Shown: positions 33,121 to 41,282 of the stretch, piece after piece
Position numbering within the stretch: the first letter of the stretch is position 1
Layout: each line of letters starts with the position of its first letter
Origin: an uncultured Muribaculaceae bacterium
Lineage (GTDB): Bacteria > Bacteroidota > Bacteroidia > Bacteroidales > Muribaculaceae
Length of the DNA: 64,000 bases
Reading direction: 5' to 3'
NCBI GenBank assembly: GCA_910577315.1
Contig: CAJTME010000012.1
Span: 1-64,000 of the forward strand
Made by a program: the position numbers and the translations under genes
The notes under the pieces: model-generated
What the model was told of the DNA's origin: nothing
Seen by the model: the letters and a program-made list of their open reading frames with translations, nothing else
Database searches by the model: none

Positions 33121-35237
33121 TGTATGAAGATTTTTGAAGTTTCGGAGGGTGTCTGTATTATGTATGCGCCGGGGGCGAGCGTGGATGTGTCGGGGGCGCC
33201 GGAACCTTGGCGGAGCGTTATGCCGCTGAGACTGAATATGTTCCAGGGGCCGTCGACGGTGGCGGAGGCGTCGGGGACACCGCTGCTGGGACGGGAGAAG
33301 AAGCCGTCGGGATATACTGTGCTCATGTCGACGCCGTTGACGGTGTAGAGCACTTCTATTTCGTGAATCTGGCCGTAGGGGATGGGCGGTGTGCAGAGGC
33401 CGAAGTTAAATGGATGGATTTCGCCCGAGCGGTTGAAGATGCAGCCGCGTAGGGTTACGCCGTCAATCTGCCAGGTGCTGCGCATGTAGCCGCGGTTGAG
33501 GACGGTGTTGTTCTCGAAAGTTAGCTCGAACATCTCGACGGCACGGGGGGCGTCGCGGTATTCGGCGTCGGAATGGCCGGGGATGTAATATGTGCAGCCG
33601 GGTATGACGTAGCCGGGCCCGCGGACGCCGGTGGCGGAGTCGCCGAGGCTGATGTCGATGGGGTCGCAGACGCCCATGTAGATGTTGGCGTTTAGGGTGG
33701 CGCCGTTGTCAAGACGGAAGAGGCGCTGGAGGGCTTTGCGGTCTTCGTTGAATAAATCTTCGGTGGTGTATTCGCCCAGGGTGTAATATATGTCGGGCGA
33801 GAATGTCTGGTAACCGCTCAGGGAGAATATCTGGTCGAAGGCGTAGAAACGCTGCAGGAAGACTTTCTTAAGGGCGTTGCAGCCGGCGAAGGGTGTGCCC
33901 TCTGAGTGGAAACTGGGTGGGAATATCACTGTCGCAAGGTTTGGGCAGAATGAAGCGAAGCCGTCGAAAAATTCCCAATAGTAGAGGGCGTCATCGTCGA
34001 GGTGGATTTTTGAGAAGTCGATAGTGGTGAGGTTCCTGCAGTTGAAGAACAGGGCTTTTGGCTGGGCCATGCGCTCATAGTAGGGTCCTTCGAGGAATTC
34101 GACTTTCTCGAAGCCTGTCCTGGCGAATGCGCTGTCGCCATAGACGATGTCGGGGAGGAAGGGAAATTCGGAGAGCGATGTGCAGCCGAAGAACGCGGAG
34201 TTGCCTATGCTGTTGGGGTCGGCGTCGAAAGTGACGCTGCGCAGGGCCTTGGAGTCGCGGGCGAAATTCTTGGGAATCGCTGCGCCCGGAACGTGAATGG
34301 CAATTGACGTCAGGTTGGGGCAGTTGGCGAAAGCGTATTTTCCGAGGCTGTAGCGGACAGTGGCGGGAATCTCGGCGTTGACGATGCCCGAGCCGGCGAA
34401 GGCAAAGTCGCCGATGTCGTTGATGTACCGGTTGTACTTTATCTCGCGCAGGTTGGTGCAGTTGGCGAATGCGCCGCCGTGGATGTCGGTGGTGTGCAAG
34501 GGGAGGGTGAATGAGGTCTTGGCGGACAGCGGCGGGAGACTCACGACGGCGTCGCGCTGGAGCCAGTAGAGGCAGTCGTCGTCGACGACGAAGGTTGTGC
34601 TGAACGGGTCGGCCTCGAAGCGGGAGAGGGCGGTCATGTAGTTGAAACCGGGGTTATCCTCGATGTAGTTCACGCCTTTTGGGATGGCGAGGGTCGAGAT
34701 GGTGCGGTTGCCGCTGAACGCGCCCGATTTTATAGTGGTGATTGATGCGGCGAGGCTGATACGGCCGTTGGCGTCGGTGTCGCAGTCGGAAGGTACGCGG
34801 TAGAGAATCGAGCCGTCGGCCGAGACGAGCATGCCGATGCCGGTGTTCTTGAAATATTGATTGCCTTCCTCGACCTCGAAGAACTGGATGTTGGGGCAGT
34901 TGTAGAAGTTGGCGAGACCCACGCCGTACGAGATGCGGTCGTTGCCGGTGCAGCCGCCGATGGTCATTATGTTCTTGCGGATGTAGACCGAGGTGATTTT
35001 GTCGAGGTCGTTGAACACGCCCGGGGCAACGGCGGTGACCTTATATTTGATACCGTCGTCGGGGTTGGTGCTCTGGAGCGGGATGCGTAGTTCGTCGGTC
35101 GGTTCTGAACCGGTCCAGCCGGTGATGGTGGCCGTTTTGTCGGACGTGTTGTACTTGAATGTGAGTGTGGCGGCGCTGGCCGTCAGTCCGCATGAGAATG
35201 TCAGGGTCAGGGCCGCGATGAGTAGTTGTCTGTGCAT
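33117..35237 (-). CDS. BspA-type leucine-rich-repeat secreted protein with T9SS-like tail
   Basis: 706 residues from the Met at 35237, which starts a good signal peptide (MHRQLLIAALTLTFSCGLTASAA). An N-terminal domain shared with the downstream LRR gene (TLTFKYNTSDKTATITGWTGSEPTDELRIP) is followed by repeated LRR_5 units such as ISLAASITTIKSGAFSGNRTISTLAIPKGVNYIEDN and LGKYAFANCPNLTSIAIHVPG. The C-terminal 60 or so residues (WNIFSLSGITLRQG, then LAPGAYIIQT and KIFIQ) match the T9SS type A sorting pattern. It is the first gene of a two-gene operon, divergent from a membrane-tethered regulator. Confidence 0.87.
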   Translation of the reverse strand: MHRQLLIAALTLTFSCGLTASAATLTFKYNTSDKTATITGWTGSEPTDELRIPLQSTNPDDGIKYKVTAVAPGVFNDLDKITSVYIRKNIMTIGGCTGNDRISYGVGLANFYNCPNIQFFEVEEGNQYFKNTGIGMLVSADGSILYRVPSDCDTDANGRISLAASITTIKSGAFSGNRTISTLAIPKGVNYIEDNPGFNYMTALSRFEADPFSTTFVVDDDCLYWLQRDAVVSLPPLSAKTSFTLPLHTTDIHGGAFANCTNLREIKYNRYINDIGDFAFAGSGIVNAEIPATVRYSLGKYAFANCPNLTSIAIHVPGAAIPKNFARDSKALRSVTFDADPNSIGNSAFFGCTSLSEFPFLPDIVYGDSAFARTGFEKVEFLEGPYYERMAQPKALFFNCRNLTTIDFSKIHLDDDALYYWEFFDGFASFCPNLATVIFPPSFHSEGTPFAGCNALKKVFLQRFYAFDQIFSLSGYQTFSPDIYYTLGEYTTEDLFNEDRKALQRLFRLDNGATLNANIYMGVCDPIDISLGDSATGVRGPGYVIPGCTYYIPGHSDAEYRDAPRAVEMFELTFENNTVLNRGYMRSTWQIDGVTLRGCIFNRSGEIHPFNFGLCTPPIPYGQIHEIEVLYTVNGVDMSTVYPDGFFSRPSSGVPDASATVDGPWNIFSLSGITLRQGSGAPDTSTLAPGAYIIQTPSETSKIFIQ

Positions 35238-35261
35238 AGGATAAGGGTAAGCATGATGGCG

Positions 35262-35269
35262 CAAAGGTA
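35262..35269 (-). promoter_or_regulatory. -7 box of the LRR operon
   Basis: TACCTTTG on the minus strand, 25 bases upstream of the start at 35237. No consensus TTTG is seen at -33. Confidence 0.45.
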
Positions 35270-35356
35270 GCGAAGAAATGGGCCGCAGTGGTAAAAACAG
35301 GCGTCTACAAATGGTCTACATGACGGTTTTTGTTGGTCTACGCGCCGAAATTGTGC

Positions 35357-35364
35357 TAAATTTG
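35357..35364 (+). promoter_or_regulatory. -7 box of the TPR-LuxR regulator
   Basis: TAAATTTG on the plus strand, seven bases before an ATG at 35372 and 34 bases before the preferred ATG at 35399. A T-rich TTTTTG stretch lies near 35327-35332. Confidence 0.45.
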
Positions 35365-35398
35365 TAGCAAAATGACAACTTCGCAAATCCTCTTGAAA

Positions 35399-37057
35399 AT
35401 GAAAAATGTGATAAGACTGATTTTCCTTGTCGTGGTGCTGATGGCCACCGGTGGGTGCGGTCGCGGCACAGACCGCATATTCCCTTTCGGCTGGGCGCGT
35501 GTGGGCGAGCCGTTCGACTCGCTTACCGAGGCGGTGGAATGGAAATTCATCGACGGCGCGGACTACGGCACGATACAGTGCGACGTCGATAAGCTCAACG
35601 CGATGGCCGCGGCGGACTCGGCGAACATGACGAAGCGTGTCAGGGCCGAGTATTTTGACGCGCGGCTGAAGATGAGGTTGGGGCAGGAGGACGAGGCCGC
35701 GGCGCTTTTCGGCGATGCCGAGGCTCGGGCTTTGGCCGACTCGGGCCGCCACCCCTACGACCTGGCGCGGATAAGGTGGAACGTTGAGCCGTATTATGAC
35801 CCGCTGGATGTCGAGACGTATGACAAGATTTCGGAGGACATACAGTTTTTTGAAAGCGTGGGAGACTATTATCTGGCCGGCGCGAAGTGCATGGACCTGG
35901 GGATGCTGTTCACCGACCTGCGCGACATTCCCGAGTCGATGAAATGGCTTGACCGGGCCGACTCGCTCTTCAGGGTTGGGGGACTTGATGACAATATCCT
36001 TAAAAACCGTGGCAACAGGGCGATAAACCACAGGCTGGCGTTCCGCGACAGGGAGGCTGAGGAGACCATGCGCGCCATGCTTGCCGACGGGACGCTGGAA
36101 CGGGACCCGGCGGTGATGAATTCGGTGCTGTATAACCTGTACTCATTTTACGGTGACACCGCTGCGCTGAGGCGGGCTTATGAATGGGAGGGGTGTGATG
36201 AAGGCGACCGCGGAGTGCTGGAATCGTATCTTGCCGTTGAGTTTGCGAAGGATGGCCGGCTTGATTCGGCGCGGCGCTATCTGTCGTTGGCCGATGAGCA
36301 TGCGGGAGCTCAGGAAGCGCCTGCGCTGAGGGCTGCCTACTTGAAATACAGCGCGGAAGTGCTTGACTCGCTGGGGGACCTGGCCGGAGCTTATGGGCGA
36401 ATGTGTGAGTACAGCCGTCTGAGCGATACGATAAATGAGGGCGGCAAGGCCGAGCAGGTGCTGCGGGCCGATGTGCTGAGGAAGATTGGTGAGCGGCGCG
36501 TGGCCGCCGAGAGCGAACGGCGCCGGCATACGGTGGTTTTCATGGCTGTCATAATGGCGCTTATTGTGGTCGGCGGCGTGGCGGCATGGACGGCCTACCG
36601 CCATGTCCAGCGGCGCAAGATGGCCATGATGAAAGCCGAGCTCGACCTTGAACAGAGCCGCCGCCGGGTGATGGCGATGCAGCTGGCGATGGAGGAAAAC
36701 GAGCGGACTGTGGACTCGATAAGTTCGGAAATCGGACGGATGTCGGAGGCCGGCGACCTTGCTCCCGGAGCGGCGGCGAGGCTCGAGGCGGCAATCAAGA
36801 CGCATGGGGCGGTTAAGAACGAGCAGGAGAATTTCTATACGACTTTTGCCGAGGTGAGCCCGGATTTCGTGCCCAGGCTGAAGGAGCGCTGGCCAGGACT
36901 GAGCGACGCCGAGGTGAAGCTTGCGGTCTATATGGCGCTCGGGCTTGACAACAAGCACATCGCCCGCCTCACCGGGGTACGTCCCGAATCGGTGAAGCAG
37001 GCGAAATGGCGCCTCCGCAAGAAGATGGGAGGAGAAGAATTAGGAATTAGGAATTAG
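35399..37057 (+). CDS. Membrane-tethered TPR regulator with LuxR-like C-terminal helix-turn-helix
   Basis: 552 residues from the Met at 35399, which gives a lipoprotein-like signal (MKNVIRLIFLVVVLMATGGCG); an upstream ATG at 35372 adds nine residues. The periplasmic part contains TPR-like helices (YYLAGAKCMDLGMLFTDLRDIPESMKWLDRADSLF). A membrane helix lies near 390-412 (HTVVFMAVIMALIVVGGVAAWTAY), then a coiled coil, then a C-terminal LuxR/GerE-like HTH (WPGLSDAEVKLAVYMALGLDNKHIARLTGVRPESVKQAKWRLRKKMG). Such TPR-TM-HTH proteins are frequent in Bacteroidetes. It is divergent from the LRR pair and may control it (inference). The last residues (LGIRN) and the TAG stop come from the repeat array. 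Confidence 0.82.
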   Translation: MKNVIRLIFLVVVLMATGGCGRGTDRIFPFGWARVGEPFDSLTEAVEWKFIDGADYGTIQCDVDKLNAMAAADSANMTKRVRAEYFDARLKMRLGQEDEAAALFGDAEARALADSGRHPYDLARIRWNVEPYYDPLDVETYDKISEDIQFFESVGDYYLAGAKCMDLGMLFTDLRDIPESMKWLDRADSLFRVGGLDDNILKNRGNRAINHRLAFRDREAEETMRAMLADGTLERDPAVMNSVLYNLYSFYGDTAALRRAYEWEGCDEGDRGVLESYLAVEFAKDGRLDSARRYLSLADEHAGAQEAPALRAAYLKYSAEVLDSLGDLAGAYGRMCEYSRLSDTINEGGKAEQVLRADVLRKIGERRVAAESERRRHTVVFMAVIMALIVVGGVAAWTAYRHVQRRKMAMMKAELDLEQSRRRVMAMQLAMEENERTVDSISSEIGRMSEAGDLAPGAAARLEAAIKTHGAVKNEQENFYTTFAEVSPDFVPRLKERWPGLSDAEVKLAVYMALGLDNKHIARLTGVRPESVKQAKWRLRKKMGGEELGIRN

Positions 37058-37160
37058 GAATTAGGAATTAGGAATTGCCATCCGGGTGGTTTTTTGAGTT
37101 CTCGGAGGGCTCGGAGAGCTCGGGGGCCGGATGGCAATTCCTAATTCCTAATTCCTAATT
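37038..37160. repeat. Mosaic repeat with perfect 34-bp inverted arms between convergent genes
   Basis: The left arm 37052-37085 (three AATTAGG units plus AATTGCCATCCGG) is the exact reverse complement of the right arm 37127-37160. The 41-base loop holds the T-run and three nonamers. It lies exactly between the stops of the regulator and queA, so it can act as a bidirectional transcription terminator. Its left end also supplies the regulator's stop codon. Confidence 0.9.
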
Positions 37161-38209
37161 TATCTTATGAGCATGGCGTCGCCGTAGCAGCCGAAGTGGT
37201 AGCCTTCCTTGACGGCGACTTCGTAGGCGTTCATGATGTGTTCGTAGCCACCGAAGGCTGCGGCCATCATGAGCATGGTGGAGTAGGGGAGGTGGAAGTC
37301 GGTGAGCAGGGAGGTGCATACGGTGAAGTCGTAGGGCGGGAAGATGAATTTGTTGGTCCATCCCTCGTAGAGCTTCATGTGGCCGCCCATGCTGACGGCG
37401 GAGGCGATGCCGCGGAGGACTGAGGTGCCGACGGCGCATACCTGCCTGTCGGCGTCCTTTGCCTTGTTGACGGTGTTGACGAGGAGTTCGTTGGCTTCCA
37501 TCTGCTCGGAGTCCATGCGGTGTTTGGTGAGGTCTTCGACGTCGATTTCGCGGAAAGAGCCGAGGCCTGAGTGGACGGTGATGAATGCCTGCTCGACGCC
37601 GCGTATCTCGAGGCGCTTGAGGAGTTCGCGCGAGAAGTGGAGACCTACGCCGGGAGCGACCACGGCGCCTTCGCGGCGGGCGTAGAGGGTCTGGTAGGCT
37701 TCGGCGTCCTCGGGGCGTGGCTCGCGGGTGATGTAGGCGGGCAGGGGGGTGTTGCCGAGGGCGAATAGGTCGCGCTTGAATTCATCGTGGGGACCGTCGT
37801 AGAGGAAGCGGAGGGTGCGGCCGCGCGAGGTGGTGTTGTCGATTACCTCGGCCACCATGCCGCCGTCTTCGCCGAAGTAGAGCTTGTTGCCGATGCGGAT
37901 TTTGCGGGCGGGCTCGACGAGGACGTCCCAAAGCTTGTTGTCGGCGTTTAGCTCGCGGAGGAGGAACACCTCGATGCGGGCGCCGGTTTTTTCTTTGTTG
38001 CCATAGAGGAGGGCGGGGAACACCTGGGTGTCGTTGAATACCATCACGTCGCCTTCGCCGTAGTAGTCAAGGAGGTCCTTGAACATTTTGTGTTCGATGT
38101 CGCCGGTGTGACGGTCGACGACCATCAGGCGACATTCGTCGCGGTGGAAAGGCGGATCTTGGGCGATGAGGTTGTCGGGCAGCTTAAATTTGAATTGTGA
38201 TAGCTTCAT
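37160..38209 (-). CDS. queA: S-adenosylmethionine:tRNA ribosyltransferase-isomerase QueA
   Basis: Transfers and isomerises the ribosyl part of S-adenosylmethionine onto preQ1-tRNA to make epoxyqueuosine. The 349-residue length and motifs agree: KLPDNLIAQDPPFHRDECRLMVVDR near 9-33, VMVFNDTQVFPALLYGNK near 54-71, a GRTLRFLYDG-type stretch, PLPAYITREP near 153-162, and the SLLTDFHLPYSTMLMMAAAFGG block near 302-323 typical of the C-terminal half. It is the last gene of the ftsX-DUF3098-uppP-truB-queA series, 12 bases after truB. Its stop codon coincides with the right arm of the inverted repeat. Confidence 0.96.
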   Translation of the reverse strand: MKLSQFKFKLPDNLIAQDPPFHRDECRLMVVDRHTGDIEHKMFKDLLDYYGEGDVMVFNDTQVFPALLYGNKEKTGARIEVFLLRELNADNKLWDVLVEPARKIRIGNKLYFGEDGGMVAEVIDNTTSRGRTLRFLYDGPHDEFKRDLFALGNTPLPAYITREPRPEDAEAYQTLYARREGAVVAPGVGLHFSRELLKRLEIRGVEQAFITVHSGLGSFREIDVEDLTKHRMDSEQMEANELLVNTVNKAKDADRQVCAVGTSVLRGIASAVSMGGHMKLYEGWTNKFIFPPYDFTVCTSLLTDFHLPYSTMLMMAAAFGGYEHIMNAYEVAVKEGYHFGCYGDAMLIR

Positions 38210-38221
38210 ATCTATGACGTG

Positions 38222-38950
38222 TTATTGTTGTTTCGTGTTGTTTTGCCAGTCGTCGGGGAATTCGAGGGGGGCTTCGGCGATTATGGCGGCGGCCTGGTCG
38301 ATGGAGAGGCAGTCGGCAATCGATACGTCGCCCACGCGGGTGCGGCGCAGGGCGGTGAGGTGGGCTCCCGAGCCGAGGGCCAGGCCGATGTCGCGGGCGA
38401 GGGCGCGGATGTAGGTGCCTTTCGAGCATACGACGCGGATGCGGATGGCCCGGGGGGAGAAGTCGAGGAGCTCGATTTCGTCGATGACGAGGAGTTTTGC
38501 CTTGAGGTTTACCTCGCGGCCCTTGCGGGCGAGGTCGTAGGCGCGTTTTCCGTCGACCTTGCAGGCCGAGAAGGCGGGGGGCACCTGCTCGATGGGGCCG
38601 TGGAAGCGCAGGAGGGCTTCGTCGACCAGTGAGCGGGTGATGTGGTCGGTGGGGAAGGTGGCGTCAATCTCGGTCTCGAGGTCGAATGAGGGGGTGGTGG
38701 CGCCGAGGGCAATGTCGGCGACGTATTCCTTGACGCCGGCCTGGAGCTGCTCGATGCGCTTGGTGGCCCGGCCGGTGGTGATGATCATCACACCGGTGGC
38801 GAGGGGGTCGAGGGTGCCGGCGTGGCCGACCTTGAATTTCTTGACGCCGAGGCGGCGGAGGATTGCCCCGCGGACGCGCTTGACGGCGTCGAACGAGGTC
38901 CAGCCCAGGGGCTTGTCGATGCAGATTATTTCGCCGTCAACGAGGTTCAT
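38222..38950 (-). CDS. truB: tRNA pseudouridine-55 synthase TruB
   Basis: Makes pseudouridine 55 in the T loop of tRNAs. 242 residues from ATG 38950; the longer open frame up to 39430 is antisense-frame noise over uppP. Motifs are GEIICIDKPLGWTSFDAVKRVR at the N-terminus, KFKVGHAGTLDPLATGVMII near 36-55 with the catalytic Asp in TLDPLATG, and VPPAFSACKVDGKRAYDLARKG near 120-141. It ends with the YIRALARDIG-like substrate site (GTYIRALARDIGLALGSGAHLTALRRTRVG). The start overlaps the uppP stop by four bases (ATGA). Confidence 0.96.
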   Translation of the reverse strand: MNLVDGEIICIDKPLGWTSFDAVKRVRGAILRRLGVKKFKVGHAGTLDPLATGVMIITTGRATKRIEQLQAGVKEYVADIALGATTPSFDLETEIDATFPTDHITRSLVDEALLRFHGPIEQVPPAFSACKVDGKRAYDLARKGREVNLKAKLLVIDEIELLDFSPRAIRIRVVCSKGTYIRALARDIGLALGSGAHLTALRRTRVGDVSIADCLSIDQAAAIIAEAPLEFPDDWQNNTKQQ

Positions 38951-39786
38951 AGGACGATGCAGAGGGTTCCGACGATGAGGCAGTAGAGGGCGAACCAGAC
39001 GAGTTTGCCTTTCTTGACGATGTTGAGCATCCACTTGCAGGCGGCGCATCCGACAAGGAACGAGGCGAGGAAGCCGACGAGCATGGGGAGCCAGCCGATG
39101 GAATCGGCGGTGGCAGTGGCGGCGGGTTCGGTGAAGTAGTCCTTCACGTCGAGGAGGGCCTGGCCGAGGATGGGGATGATTACCATCAGGAACGAGAAGC
39201 GGGCCACCTGCTCGCGCTTGTCGCCGATGAGGATGCCGGTGGCGATGGTGGTGCCGGAGCGGGAGAGGCCGGGGAGGACGGCGATGGCCTGCGAACAGCC
39301 GATGATGAATGCGTCGAAGTAGTTGATGTCGCGTGGGGTGTAAGCCTTGTGCCCTTTGGGCGAGTCGTCGAGGGGACGGGTGCGGAAGAAGTAGGAGAAC
39401 GACAGGAGCGCGGCCGTTATGATGAGGCACACGCCGATTATGGTCATGTTCTTGTCGAAGAAGCCTTCGATGAAGTCCTTGAAGCAGATGCCGACGACGG
39501 CGACGGGGATGCAGGAGATGAGGATTTTGACGACGGTGTTGAAATTGTCGTCGCGCTTCCAGGTGAAGAACGATACGCAGAGGGGTGCGAATTCGCGCCA
39601 GAGCACGACGATGGTGCTGAGAACGGTGGCGACGTGGAGCATGACGTCAAATTCGAGGCTTGCCTCGGGGTCGAGCTTGAGTCCGAGGAGCTTGCCGCAG
39701 ATTTCGAGGTGGCCCGACGAGCTGATGGGCAGGTATTCGGCGAGGCCCTGGACGATGCCCATGATGAGGGCGTTGAGTGTATCCAT
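38947..39786 (-). CDS. uppP: Undecaprenyl-diphosphatase UppP (BacA)
   Basis: Recycles the lipid carrier for peptidoglycan and O-antigen synthesis by dephosphorylating undecaprenyl diphosphate at the inner membrane; overexpression gives bacitracin resistance in other bacteria. The 279-residue length and both catalytic motifs are seen: GLAEYLPISSSGHLEI near 14-29 and LPGLSRSGTTIATGILIG near 175-192. About eight membrane helices. It is coupled to truB by a 4-base overlap and follows the DUF3098 gene by 14 bases. Confidence 0.96.
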   Translation of the reverse strand: MDTLNALIMGIVQGLAEYLPISSSGHLEICGKLLGLKLDPEASLEFDVMLHVATVLSTIVVLWREFAPLCVSFFTWKRDDNFNTVVKILISCIPVAVVGICFKDFIEGFFDKNMTIIGVCLIITAALLSFSYFFRTRPLDDSPKGHKAYTPRDINYFDAFIIGCSQAIAVLPGLSRSGTTIATGILIGDKREQVARFSFLMVIIPILGQALLDVKDYFTEPAATATADSIGWLPMLVGFLASFLVGCAACKWMLNIVKKGKLVWFALYCLIVGTLCIVL

Positions 39787-39800
39787 TATTTATCTTTCAG

Positions 39801-40076
39801 TTATTTTTTGCGTGGTTTGAGGCATACGGCGATTGCCATTGCGAGGAATCCGAGGAAGCAGATGGCGGGGCCCACGACGATGCGGCGTGTGCTGAAGATG
39901 TCGGGGTTGAAGGCTTCGGTGGTGCTTGAACCGCCGAGCATGAGGAGGAAGCCGCCTACAATCATGACTCCGGCGACGGCCATGAGGATGAAGTTGTTGC
40001 GTGCCAGGGGCAGGGTGTCGAAGGCCTCGTGGCTGATGCCGTCGGCTTTTTTGGATGATGCAGAGTATTTTTCCAT
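39801..40076 (-). CDS. DUF3098 small membrane protein
   Basis: 91 residues with two membrane helices (about 28-47 and 66-86) and a basic C-terminus. The sequence around PLARNNFILMAVAGVMIVGGFLLMLG and TRRIVVGPAICFLGFLAMAIAV is the hallmark of DUF3098, which in Bacteroidetes lies between ftsX and uppP, as here. The role is unknown; location suggests envelope or division. Confidence 0.9.
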   Translation of the reverse strand: MEKYSASSKKADGISHEAFDTLPLARNNFILMAVAGVMIVGGFLLMLGGSSTTEAFNPDIFSTRRIVVGPAICFLGFLAMAIAVCLKPRKK

Positions 40077-40094
40077 GATGCGTTGAGGAGAATT

Positions 40095-40967
40095 TTATTT
40101 GAACATTTCGTCATAGTCGGCCCGGAGATAGCGGTTGGTGGCTATGATCGAGGCGATGAGGCAGATGAGGAGGCCGCAGGCGAGGACCCCGGCGAAAATC
40201 CAGCCCATCGAGGGCCAGGGGAGGGCGGAGTCGAGTGCGGCGTCGAACGAGGTTGAGTAGGCGCGGATGGCGGCGAGGACCGCGATTGCGATTGCGGCGG
40301 CGGTGGCGCCGGTGGCCAGTCCCGCAATCAGGAAGGGGCGCCGGATGAACGCGCCGGTGGCCCCGACGAGCTTCATGGTGTGGATGATGAAGCGGCGGGA
40401 GTAGATGGCGAGGCTGACGGTGTTGTTTATCAGCACAAACGATATGATGAGGAGGGCCGCGGCGATGGCGAGGAGGATGGCGGTGAGGCGGCGGATTACC
40501 GAGTTGATTGAGTCGACGACGGCGGTTTCGGTGACAATCTCGTCGACGGCATCGTCGGCAGCGATTACGGCCGATATGGCGGTGATGCTGTCGCCGCAGG
40601 CATAGCGGGGCTTGAGGCGTACGTCGAATTCAGCTCCGAAGGGGTTCTCGTCGAGCATTTCGCCAAGGTCCTCGCCCATGAGGCGCGACTCCTCGGCGAG
40701 TATGTTGTCGGGCGAGGCGAAGACGTAGCTGTCGATGGCGGGGGATGCGCTGACGAGGTGCTTGACGCGGTTTACGTCGTCGGCCGATGCTGACGGCGAG
40801 AGCTTTACGACGAAGCCGATGTTGCGGCGGATGTCGTCGCTGAGCGAGCGGGAAGCCTCGAGAGTCATGGCCAGTATTCCCAGAATCAGCAGCACGAGGG
40901 CCACGCTTATGACCGATGTGATTTGGGAGCCGAAGGTGGATATTCTGGCTGAATGTCGTTTAGTCAT
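40095..40967 (-). CDS. ftsX: Cell-division ABC-transporter-like permease FtsX
   Basis: The membrane partner of FtsE, which controls peptidoglycan hydrolases at the septum. 290 residues from the Met at 40967; the annotated-looking upstream Met at 40979 would fall within the promoter. Four membrane helices: one N-terminal (VISVALVLLILGILAMTLE) and three C-terminal, with the large periplasmic ECD between them (residues about 45-165). Family elements are FVVKLSPSASADDVNRVKHLVSASPAIDSYVFASPD and the late SRRFIIHTMKLVGATGAFIRRPFLIAG. FtsE is not in this window, which is common in Bacteroidetes. Confidence 0.94.
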   Translation of the reverse strand: MTKRHSARISTFGSQITSVISVALVLLILGILAMTLEASRSLSDDIRRNIGFVVKLSPSASADDVNRVKHLVSASPAIDSYVFASPDNILAEESRLMGEDLGEMLDENPFGAEFDVRLKPRYACGDSITAISAVIAADDAVDEIVTETAVVDSINSVIRRLTAILLAIAAALLIISFVLINNTVSLAIYSRRFIIHTMKLVGATGAFIRRPFLIAGLATGATAAAIAIAVLAAIRAYSTSFDAALDSALPWPSMGWIFAGVLACGLLICLIASIIATNRYLRADYDEMFK

Positions 40968-40976
40968 ATAATCTTG

Positions 40977-40984
40977 CAAATTTA
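40977..40984 (-). promoter_or_regulatory. -7 box of the ftsX-queA operon
   Basis: TAAATTTG on the minus strand, ending nine bases before the preferred FtsX start. No TTTG occurs at the right -33 distance. Confidence 0.5.
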
Positions 40985-41230
40985 GTCTTGCAAACCGGGG
41001 GATGGGCGCCGTTGGCGCATTGTACCCAAATTTCGTGCAAAATTACAACATTTTTGCCCCGATGTCAAGGATTTGGCGCATTTTTTTGAACGACGCGTCG
41101 CCGGCGACAGGCTGGACCTGGGAAACAGGGGAGGGGATGGGAGAAACGGAGGGCGGGGGATTTAACACAATAATAACATAAGTGCACCTTTTTTCGTACG
41201 ATTTTAGGGGGTGGGGTCGCATAAATTTCG

Positions 41231-41238
41231 TAACTTTG
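41231..41238 (+). promoter_or_regulatory. PFOR -7 box
   Basis: TAACTTTG followed by a roughly 40-base AT-rich leader to ATG 41283. The -33 region has a T-rich TTTTA about 24 bases upstream, longer than usual. Confidence 0.55.
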
Positions 41239-41282
41239 CAGTCGGATTAAACACCGAAATTTAGTATTAACCTAAAATAACT

